NCBI GenBank assembly: GCA_965226245.1
Contig: CBDDCL010000015.1
Span: forward strand, 3,472,001-3,536,000
Length of the DNA: 64,000 nt
Reading direction: 5' to 3'
Source of the DNA: CBDCYS01 sp965226245
GTDB taxonomy: Bacteria > Acidobacteriota > Terriglobia > Bryobacterales > UBA6623
Shown here: in pieces, positions 1-10,069 of the stretch
Numbering within the stretch: position 1 is the first letter of the stretch
How the letters are laid out: each line of letters begins with the position of its first letter
Notes under the pieces: model-generated
The model's database searches: none
What the model saw: only the letters and a program-made list of their open reading frames with translations
What the model was told of the DNA's origin: nothing
Translations under genes and position numbers: made by a program

Positions 1-1061
1 GGCAATTGTAAATGTTCGTCGAGCAGGGCGAAGATCTCACCCCAGGCAGCATCGCGCACCTCATGCCAGCCCGCGGCGTGCGTGCCGTCGTCGATTGCGG
101 TGAGAAAGCCCGGGGACATGGTTGGATACTCCAGCAGCCGGTACTCGATGCCGAAGTGCTGAAGATTGGTGACAAAGTAGAGCTGGTCTTTGTGGCTCGG
201 GTCCTCTCCGGTGATGATCATCAGCAGGGGCGTTGTGATGCGATTCACGTTGCGGAACGCGTCCCTGGCGTAGAGCTCGCGCAGCAGTTCGATGCGCGAA
301 AGTTCGCGCCCGAATAGCTCTTGGGAGCGGCGCTGGAGAACCCCGTAACCGGCGTAGCCAAATTCCGCCAAGCCTCCGAAGGGTGTTGGCGAGACCACGA
401 CGGCCACCTGAAAGACGTTCGATCGTTCGATGGCTGGCAGAGCGGTCGTCGCACCGTCGCCGAAACCAACAATGCCTATGCGGCGCGTGTCAACGTATTC
501 GATCTGGCGGGCAATCTGGGTCAGTTGCAACAGGTCGAGAACCTCGCCTTTCGCCAGTTCGACCAGCCCCTGCGATTTCCCTTCCAGCCCGGCGCGGCCG
601 CGAAATGTCGGAGAAACAACGATGTAGCCCTGATGGGCCAACTCGATGGCGATTTCTCGATAGACGGGGCTCACTCCGTAAGGCGATCCGTGGCTGAGCA
701 CGATGAGGGGGTAGGTGATTTCTTCCTCTTCTTCTTCCTCGCCCGTTTCCGGATTGATCACCATCCGGGGGGGCTCGTCGGGATCGGGCAGCTCGATGTG
801 CGGCTGTAGGAGGACACCCGTCATGTTGAGGTCGCCGCTTTCGTAGGCGATGTGGAAGCCTTCCACACCCGCTTCGTCGCGGTAGAAACGCTCCAGGATA
901 CGCAGCTCGTAGTTGGAGACGCCCAGCTTTTCCCAATCGCGTTCGGCTGGAAACGGCGGCTCTTCCGGACCCAGGGTCAACAGACCGGCGGGGGTTTGCG
1001 CGGCGCAGGGCTGAGGGAGGCCAAAACCGGAAACTAGTCCTAGGATCAAGACCCAAAGCAT
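1..1061 (-). CDS. secreted alpha/beta hydrolase, C-terminus cut by window edge
   Basis: The frame is open from ATG at 1061 down to base 1, so the C-terminus lies outside the window. Residues 1-22 look like a Sec signal peptide. An acidic run of seven Glu precedes the core strand IVLSHGSPYG, the usual oxyanion-side HG motif of S9/dienelactone-type hydrolases. The nucleophile elbow reads IGIVGFGDGATTAL (about residues 195-208): the third position of G-x-S-x-G is Gly201 instead of Ser. A later acidic loop (TGEDPSHKD) and His near DDGTHAAGWH would supply Asp and His. The fold is clear; without the nucleophile, hydrolase activity is doubtful. Substrate unknown. Confidence 0.75.
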   Translation of the reverse strand, partial: MLWVLILGLVSGFGLPQPCAAQTPAGLLTLGPEEPPFPAERDWEKLGVSNYELRILERFYRDEAGVEGFHIAYESGDLNMTGVLLQPHIELPDPDEPPRMVINPETGEEEEEEEITYPLIVLSHGSPYGVSPVYREIAIELAHQGYIVVSPTFRGRAGLEGKSQGLVELAKGEVLDLLQLTQIARQIEYVDTRRIGIVGFGDGATTALPAIERSNVFQVAVVVSPTPFGGLAEFGYAGYGVLQRRSQELFGRELSRIELLRELYARDAFRNVNRITTPLLMIITGEDPSHKDQLYFVTNLQHFGIEYRLLEYPTMSPGFLTAIDDGTHAAGWHEVRDAAWGEIFALLDEHLQL

Positions 1062-1111
1062 GGAGTGAATGAGCGGGCGGACACCTGCTTCTTATTGAAG
1101 CACAACGGTTA

Positions 1112-1131
1112 GTTCAAACAGCGCGCGTGAG
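1112..1131 (+). repeat. direct repeat upstream of RAYT gene
   Basis: The 20-base word gttcaaacagcgcgcgtgag occurs here and again at 1743-1762, immediately after the transposase gene. The surrounding bases (gcaagcgg, gcgcgcatgagcaagc) are short GC-rich repeats of the REP type. They lie outside recognised coding sequence. Confidence 0.6.
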
Positions 1132-1215
1132 CAAGCGGTTTCGAGCGGATCAATCCGCACCCGACCCTCCGCGCGCATGAGCAAGCATTTGCTGAAGACG
1201 CTATCCTGATACGCG

Positions 1216-1743
1216 TTGGAAAGGCAAAAGCAACCGCTCCCTAACAGTCGCGGCGCGGCAACTTATCTCATTACTTTTTCGTGTTACGGCCAGCACCTGC
1301 ACGGCGACGAGCGTGGCTCTATTGACCGCCTGCGTAATCAACCGGGTACGCGGCTCCTGCCCTTGGACGAACCGCGCCACAGGACCGAGGGCGCACTTAT
1401 GCGGGAACCAGCCTATTTACTTGGGCAGCAAGAGCGTTTTGCCGTCCTACAGGCGATTCGGGAAGTGCGTGAATATCGCGGCTGGGAGTTCGCCGCCTGT
1501 CACGTGAGAACGATGCATGTCCATGTTGTCATGACTTCGGAGGAGGATGGCAAAAAGGTGCTGAACGACTTCAAGGCTTACGCCAGCCGCGCCTTGAACA
1601 AACGAGGTGAGAAACGGAACAAACGCTGGGCGCGCCACGGGAGCATCAGGCGGATTACGAACCGCGACCAGCTTGTGAAGGCGATCCGATACCTCATCGA
1701 AGGACAAGGGGAGCCCATGGCCGTGTGGCCCCAGCCCGGCTAG
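1216..1743 (+). CDS. REP-associated (RAYT-like) IS200/IS605-type Y1 transposase
   Basis: The 175-residue protein carries the Y1 single-strand transposase signature: the HUH metal motif HVHVVM (His101, His103) and a candidate catalytic Tyr122 in FKAYASRALNK. The opening YLITFSCYGQHLHGDERG is typical of the RAYT-like branch. The TTG start at 1216 puts a REP-like word (gcaaccgctccct) inside the first codons, so the true start may be slightly further in. It stands alone between two copies of a 20-bp direct repeat, as expected for a RAYT gene that mobilises REP sequences. No TnpB or omega-RNA is present. A non-mobile domesticated copy is possible. Confidence 0.8.
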   Translation: MERQKQPLPNSRGAATYLITFSCYGQHLHGDERGSIDRLRNQPGTRLLPLDEPRHRTEGALMREPAYLLGQQERFAVLQAIREVREYRGWEFAACHVRTMHVHVVMTSEEDGKKVLNDFKAYASRALNKRGEKRNKRWARHGSIRRITNRDQLVKAIRYLIEGQGEPMAVWPQPG

Positions 1744-1900
1744 TTCAAACAGCGCGCGTGAGCCGCGTGCGCGAGCAAGCGGGCTCCCCCGCGGAGGATT
1801 GATGCGTTCGAGGCAACCGCTCCCTGACGGTCGCGGCTCCAACGCTGCGTTGCCGGAGCCGCGCGCTTGCGGGAGCGGGTCTAAAACCCCAAGCCGCCGG
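1743..1900. repeat. REP-like repeat downstream of RAYT
   Basis: It begins with the second copy of the 20-bp direct repeat, overlapping the last base of the transposase stop codon. It continues with gcaagcgggctcccc, the word caaccgctccctgacggtcg, and a GC-rich inverted segment (gagccgcgcgcttgcgggag). The caaccgctccct.acggtcg word recurs at 1229 and at about 23408. Confidence 0.5.
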
Positions 1901-1994
1901 ATCATAAACGGTGGGCTTAACACCGGCCCGCCCGCCCGAAAGCTGCTTTTCCTTGTTCAAAGACCCTGAACCGCGGCTCAGGGCGTCCACTAAC

Positions 1995-2000
1995 TATAAT
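1995..2000 (+). promoter_or_regulatory. possible -10 box of the PSD1 gene
   Basis: A perfect TATAAT sits 24 bases before the ATG at 2024, in the only AT-rich patch of this gap. No convincing -35 box is visible at 17 bp, so the call is weak. Confidence 0.3.
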
Positions 2001-2023
2001 CAATCCTAGAAAAGCCAGTCGTC

Positions 2024-5245
<3,222 letters not shown>

Positions 5246-5841
5246 GAGCTTCCGGAGAACTTGCTGCTGGAGTGGCAGGGCGACTTTCGCGCACGACTGT
5301 TCGTGCCCCGAAAGTGACCGTGATTGTGCAGACGTCTGCACGCGCGATGGAAGTTTCTCAAAGGGCGGCCCGCGGTGGTGGCCTAGGGGAACGTACGTGA
5401 CTACGATCTTCATCTTTGGCATTCGTGTCACCACATCAGTACACCTTGACCTCTTCACCAATTCTAGTCGAGCTCAGACAAGTCGCCAGTTCTGATCCCT
5501 GCTTGAATGGCGGCCCTTCCACGCTTCCGTCTCTATTCGGCTTCTCCAACCCAGTTTCGCCGCTCCGACGACTCTCTTGAAATCCGCGGCGCAAGGCAAG
5601 CTCAGCCAAATCTTGCGTCACGCTCAGCGCCCCTGAGCAGACCCAGCCAATGCGCCAAAGTCACGACCACCTTGCCGTGGCGCTCCAGGGCGATAAACAG
5701 GGTAAGCACCACCGATGTCTGGTGCCTCGATATGTGCGACAATATCCTGTAATGTAACCGTCCTAGACAAGTTCAACCGCCTCATTTCAGATTAAGGAGT
5801 TTGCCTCAGTCCGGGGAGTAGCCCCGCCTGAGGCTCTACGC
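5246..5841. other. 596-bp intergenic gap, no gene recognised
   Basis: Only short open frames occur here and none matches a family I recognise. A minus-strand stretch at about 5590-5760 is open for some 50 codons without a plausible start and may be a decayed gene end. Base composition falls toward the 3' side, just before the gene at 5842. Confidence 0.4.
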
Positions 5842-7164
5842 ATGAAGTGTCTAATCATCGCTGCTGGAAAGGGCAGCCGCCTGCGGCTCACGGGTGCCAG
5901 CAAACCCCTCATCCCCATTTTGGGGGTTCCCCTGATCGAACGCGTGATTCGCTCCGCGCGGGAGGCCGGAGCGGATGACTTTTATGTGGTCACCGGATAC
6001 CACGGGGAGCATGTTCGCACCTTTCTGAAGGGCCTGACCGACCGCACGGGGATTCGTATCACCGCCATCGTTAACGGGGATTGGGAAAAAGCAAACGGCT
6101 TGTCCGTACTCAAGGCGCGGCCATACCTGCGTGATCCTTTTCTGCTCCTGATGGCGGACCATCTCTTTGAACCGTCGATTGCCCGTGAGTTGATGGAGCT
6201 TCCTTTCGCCCATGGCGAAATCACCCTTGGAGTGGACAGGAATATTGCCAATGGCCTCATCGACATGGAGGATGTCACCCGAGTAAAGACCGAAGGCGGG
6301 CAGATCAACAACATCGGCAAGGGTTTAACGGACTTCAATGGCTTTGACACCGGTATTTTCCGATGCCCTCCCGCGATTTTCGGCGCCCTGGAGCGTTCCG
6401 CGGCGGAGTCCGGCGACACCAGCCTGTCTGGAGCGGTGCGAGTTCTGGCCGGCGAGGGCCGGGCCAAGGCAGCCGATATTAACGGCCATTTTTGGATCGA
6501 TGTAGATGATCCGGCGACCGTCGGGCAGGCGGAGACCGCGCTCTTGACCGATTTAGGGGACAAGTCCAACGACGGCCCTGTGTCGCGTTATTTGAACCGG
6601 CCCCTATCCGTAAGGATTTCCCGCCGCCTTGTCAACTACCGAATCACCCCTAATCAAATATCGCTGTTTTCGTTCCTTTGTTCCGTGCTGGCGGCCGGCC
6701 TGTTCGCACTGGGCGGCTACCCCGCCCTTGTGCTTGGCGGTTTTTTGGCACAGTTCGCCTCGGTCGTCGATGGCTGCGATGGCGAAGTGGCGCGGCTCAA
6801 GTTCCAAACCAGCCGCTACGGAGGGTGGCTCGATGCGGTACTGGACCGTTACGCCGACGCCTTGCTGCTTTTCGGCCTCACCTGGCACGCCTACGCCGAC
6901 AAGACGGATAGCCTCATCCTGTTGACCGGATTTCTGGCGATTATCGGGTCCTTCATGGTAAGCTATACGGCGGACAAATACGACCGCCTCATGCTCGACC
7001 ACATCCAGCACGGCAAGAGATTGCGTCTGGGCCGCGATGTCCGCATCTTTCTCATATTCCTCGGCGCCTTGTTCAATCAAGCTCCTTTGACGCTCGTGAT
7101 CATTGCCGCCGTGATGAACGTGGAAACGATACGCCGCCTCATCATCTGCCGGGACCGTGGATAG
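5842..7164 (+). CDS. bifunctional NTP transferase / CDP-alcohol phosphatidyltransferase (IPCT-DIPPS-like)
   Basis: Residues 1-240 form a sugar-phosphate nucleotidyltransferase domain (IIAAGKGSRLRLTGASKPL, the G-x-G-S-R-L...K loop). Residues 250-440 form a membrane CDP-alcohol transferase with the full signature DGCDGEVARL...GGWLDAVLDRYAD (D-G-x2-A-R-x8-G-x3-D-x3-D) and several hydrophobic helices. This order is that of inositol-1-phosphate cytidylyltransferase fused to di-myo-inositol-phosphate-phosphate synthase. An equally possible reading is a CDP-activating enzyme for another polar head group such as a phosphonate. The stop overlaps the GTG of the next gene by 8 bases, so the two are probably co-translated. 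Confidence 0.8.
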   Translation: MKCLIIAAGKGSRLRLTGASKPLIPILGVPLIERVIRSAREAGADDFYVVTGYHGEHVRTFLKGLTDRTGIRITAIVNGDWEKANGLSVLKARPYLRDPFLLLMADHLFEPSIARELMELPFAHGEITLGVDRNIANGLIDMEDVTRVKTEGGQINNIGKGLTDFNGFDTGIFRCPPAIFGALERSAAESGDTSLSGAVRVLAGEGRAKAADINGHFWIDVDDPATVGQAETALLTDLGDKSNDGPVSRYLNRPLSVRISRRLVNYRITPNQISLFSFLCSVLAAGLFALGGYPALVLGGFLAQFASVVDGCDGEVARLKFQTSRYGGWLDAVLDRYADALLLFGLTWHAYADKTDSLILLTGFLAIIGSFMVSYTADKYDRLMLDHIQHGKRLRLGRDVRIFLIFLGALFNQAPLTLVIIAAVMNVETIRRLIICRDRG

Positions 7165-7729
7165 CATAGAAAACGCGAAACAAAGAATCAGAGCGACGAT
7201 CGCGGCTTCCAAGGTCCCGGAAGACCCTCTGCATGCTGAAAATACGCTTGAGTGGGTGTTAAGGCTCGATGCCAAGGCCGGACAGGCAATGCAGATCGCC
7301 GCTCTCGCTCACGATATCGACCGGGCCGTTGAGAAACGGAAAGTGCTTCGCCGCGACTATGACGACTATGACGCATTCAAGGCCGCCCATGCGCGTAACG
7401 GGGCGAACATCCTGCGAGCGATCCTCGACGAGTGCGGTGTGGCCAAGCCCACCGCGGACGAGGCTTGCCGGCTGGTAGTACGTCATGAGGTTGGAGGCGA
7501 TTACCGCTCGGATCTGCTGAAGGATGCGGATAGCATTTCGTATTTCGAGGTCAATCTGCCCTTCTACCACGAACGCGAAGGCTGGGGAGAGACGAAGCGT
7601 CGTTCTATTTGGGGCTATCGGCGTCTCTCCGTGCGGGGGAGAGAGATCGCGAGGAGCATGACATACGACGACGAGGCATTAACACGCCTGCTAAAGGAGG
7701 CGATTCGAGAAGCTGGTCGCAAAGGGTAA
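7157..7729 (+). CDS. HD-domain protein, DUF4202-like
   Basis: The 190-residue protein starts at GTG 7157 inside the end of the CDP-alcohol transferase gene. HD-type metal ligands are visible: DPLHAENTLEW (His), ALAHDIDRA (HD pair), LVVRHEVGG and LLKDADSISYFEVN (late Asp). The C-terminal GWGETKRRSIWGYRRLS block is conserved-looking. HD proteins of this kind are phosphohydrolases; a role in processing the phospho-alcohol made by its neighbour is inferred from the overlap. The family name is from memory and less certain than the HD assignment. Confidence 0.65.
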   Translation: MDSIENAKQRIRATIAASKVPEDPLHAENTLEWVLRLDAKAGQAMQIAALAHDIDRAVEKRKVLRRDYDDYDAFKAAHARNGANILRAILDECGVAKPTADEACRLVVRHEVGGDYRSDLLKDADSISYFEVNLPFYHEREGWGETKRRSIWGYRRLSVRGREIARSMTYDDEALTRLLKEAIREAGRKG

Positions 7730-7856
7730 CCATGTCCGCGGATCGACTTCAAGCATGTGAATCGACAGGCAGGCGAAGTCAATCGGGACCGTGATGACTC
7801 GCAGAATATACTTACACCGGGAGACGGGCGTAGCACGCTGCGCCCCTACATTCTAA

Positions 7857-8528
7857 ATGTCTAAAAAATCTCACGACACCCGTGACGCCTATGATACGCA
7901 CGGAACCGAATTCATGCAATTGCGGGGTCCTACACTCCAACCCTTAGAGGAGCAACTCGTCAGTCAGGTTCTTCGGATGGCACGCGAACATCAACCCGCC
8001 GCTGACGAGCCAATCCGTGTCGTTGACGTCGGAGTAGGATATGGAAAATTTCTTGGGTGGTGGCGGAAACAAACGAATATTCTCGCAGTCGGTGGAGATA
8101 ATTCAAGACAAATGTTGCGGCTTGCGGCTCAACGGAACGGCGTGAACCATAATCAGTTACAACAATTTGATGCGGCATCTCTGCCGTTTGCTGATAATTC
8201 GGTAAATGTGGTTTTTGCCCATGCTATTTACCATCACCTGGATGATCCTGCAAAAGCTTTCCGGGATGCATGTCGTGTGTCGAAGCCAGGCGGGCTCTTT
8301 TATGTATTTGTGCGTCAAGGAGACTTCCGCGGTGGACGGAATGAGGGTGCAGGGTCGATTTATTACCGATACTATGAGATCTCCGAGCTCAAACGCCTCT
8401 TGCGAGATGCCGGCTTTCAGGTGATTAGCATGGAGCCTGTCAAAGACCCGTATCCTGAACGTGGAATAAATTTTATAGCAGCATTTGCAACAAAACCCGG
8501 AGAAGATGACAGGGAATGTCATGAATGA
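7857..8528 (+). CDS. class I SAM-dependent methyltransferase
   Basis: The 223-residue protein contains the SAM-binding loop VVDVGVGYGKFLGWW (about 57-71), an acidic strand end (VGGDNS), and the motif IV/post-I region FADNSVNVVFAHAIYHHLDD. G+C is visibly lower than in the flanking genes, with many A/T-ending codons, which suggests acquisition by transfer. The stop overlaps the likely ATG of the DUF1501 gene (8521) by 8 bases. Substrate unknown; context with a CDP-alcohol transferase would fit a lipid head group or small polar metabolite. Confidence 0.75.
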   Translation: MSKKSHDTRDAYDTHGTEFMQLRGPTLQPLEEQLVSQVLRMAREHQPAADEPIRVVDVGVGYGKFLGWWRKQTNILAVGGDNSRQMLRLAAQRNGVNHNQLQQFDAASLPFADNSVNVVFAHAIYHHLDDPAKAFRDACRVSKPGGLFYVFVRQGDFRGGRNEGAGSIYYRYYEISELKRLLRDAGFQVISMEPVKDPYPERGINFIAAFATKPGEDDRECHE

Positions 8529-9984
8529 TCCGAAGCACGAAAACGGACTGCTGATGACCCGGCGGCACTTTTTTGGCCGAACGGCCACTGGCGCCGGCAG
8601 CGCAGCCCTTGCTTCCTTGCTTGGAAGGGACCTCACCGCGGCGACTGGCGCTGAATCTTCCGGGCGGCCCTACCCCGGCTTGCCCGGTTACCCTCACTTC
8701 GCTGCCAAGGCGAAGCGCCTGATCTGGCTGTTCCAGTCGGGCGGGCCGTCGCAGATGGAGCTGTTCGACTACAAGCCGAAACTCGGCCCGTGGCGCGGCC
8801 AGGAGCTTCCCGAGTCCATCCGCAAGGGCCAGCGGCTGACCGGCATGACGTCCACGCAGGGGAGTTTCCCGGTCGTCAATTCGCTGTTCAAGTTCAAGCA
8901 GCACGGGCAATCGGGCGCCTGGATCAGCGACGTGCTGCCGGAAACCGCCAAGATCGCCGACGACATCTGCATCGTCAAGTCGATGCACACCGAGGCCATC
9001 AATCACGACCCCGCGGTTACCTTCATTCAGACCGGCGCGCAGATCGCCGGACGGCCCAGCATCGGCGCCTGGCTGGCCTATGGACTGGGCAGCGAAAGCA
9101 GCGACCTGCCGGCGTTCGTTGTCATGGTGACGCAGGGCAGCGGCGGCCAGCCGCTTTACGACCGCTTGTGGGGCAGCGGCTTCCTGCCAACCCAGTACCA
9201 GGGCGTGAAGTTTCGCTCGGTCGGAGATCCGGTTCTCTACCTCTCCAATCCCAAGGGCTTCAGCAAGGGAAACCGCCGAACTTACCTCGACGCCCTCGCG
9301 AAGCTCAACCAGATGAAACTCGACGAGTTCGGCGACCCGGAGATCTCGACGCGGATCGCGCAGTACGAGATGGCGTTTCGCATGCAAAGTTCCGTGCCAA
9401 AGCTAACGGACTTGTCGGGCGAGCCGGCGAGCGTCTTCAAGCTCTACGGAGAAGACGCCAGGGAGCCCGGAACGTTCGCGGCCAATTGTTTGCTGGCGCG
9501 GCGCTTGGCCGAGAGGGGCGTTCGCTTCATTCAGCTCTTTCACCGAGGCTGGGACCAGCATGGGAAACTGCCCACGGCCCTCCCCAAGCAGGCGAAGGAA
9601 ACCGACCAGGCCTCGGCGGCCCTCGTCCAAGACCTCAAAGACCGCGGCATGCTCGATGACACGCTCGTGATCTGGGGCGGTGAATTCGGCCGTACGGTTT
9701 ATTGTCAGGGCCGCTTGACCGAGGACGACTACGGGCGCGACCATCACCCGCGCTGCTTCTCCGTCTGGGCGGCCGGCGGCGGGATCAAGCCGGGCATGGT
9801 TTACGGCGAGACGGACGACTATTCCTACAACATTGTCAAAGATCCCGTCCACGTTCACGACCTGCAAGCGACGATCCTGCATTGTTTGGGGGTCGACCAC
9901 ACCAAGCTGACCTACCAGTACCAGGGCCGCCACTTTCGCTTGACCGATGTGCACGGCGAGGTGGTGAAGAACATTCTGGCGTAG
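8521..9984 (+). CDS. DUF1501 family protein, Tat-exported
   Basis: I take ATG 8521 as start (an in-frame ATG at 8485 also exists inside the methyltransferase end). The N-terminus has a twin-arginine motif TRRHFFGRT followed by an Ala/Gly-rich hydrophobic stretch, typical for this family. DUF1501 belongs to the alkaline phosphatase/sulfatase-like fold. Recognisable blocks are LIWLFQSGGPSQMELFDYKP, AINHDPAVTFIQTG, FIQLFHRGWDQHG, VIWGGEFGRT and GRDHHPRCFSVW, which hold the likely metal-binding Asp/His residues. The last residues, TDVHGEVVKNILA, give a natural end. It is the expected partner of the PSD1 protein upstream. Confidence 0.87.
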   Translation: MNDPKHENGLLMTRRHFFGRTATGAGSAALASLLGRDLTAATGAESSGRPYPGLPGYPHFAAKAKRLIWLFQSGGPSQMELFDYKPKLGPWRGQELPESIRKGQRLTGMTSTQGSFPVVNSLFKFKQHGQSGAWISDVLPETAKIADDICIVKSMHTEAINHDPAVTFIQTGAQIAGRPSIGAWLAYGLGSESSDLPAFVVMVTQGSGGQPLYDRLWGSGFLPTQYQGVKFRSVGDPVLYLSNPKGFSKGNRRTYLDALAKLNQMKLDEFGDPEISTRIAQYEMAFRMQSSVPKLTDLSGEPASVFKLYGEDAREPGTFAANCLLARRLAERGVRFIQLFHRGWDQHGKLPTALPKQAKETDQASAALVQDLKDRGMLDDTLVIWGGEFGRTVYCQGRLTEDDYGRDHHPRCFSVWAAGGGIKPGMVYGETDDYSYNIVKDPVHVHDLQATILHCLGVDHTKLTYQYQGRHFRLTDVHGEVVKNILA

Positions 9985-10069
9985 TTTGTCCCCGTATCAG
10001 AGTTCTGGCCGCACGGGATTCGGCGGACTCCTTCCGACACTGCTATCCTTTCCTCGGAGGATATTCCCC

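Noticed and set aside
490..1056. Arg/Pro-rich minus-strand frame near the left edge
   Set aside because: It overlaps the alpha/beta hydrolase in another frame and has the composition of a GC-rich shadow.
8473..9387. Long minus-strand frame opposite the DUF1501 gene
   Set aside because: It is an antisense shadow created by high G+C third positions; the plus strand carries the conserved motifs.
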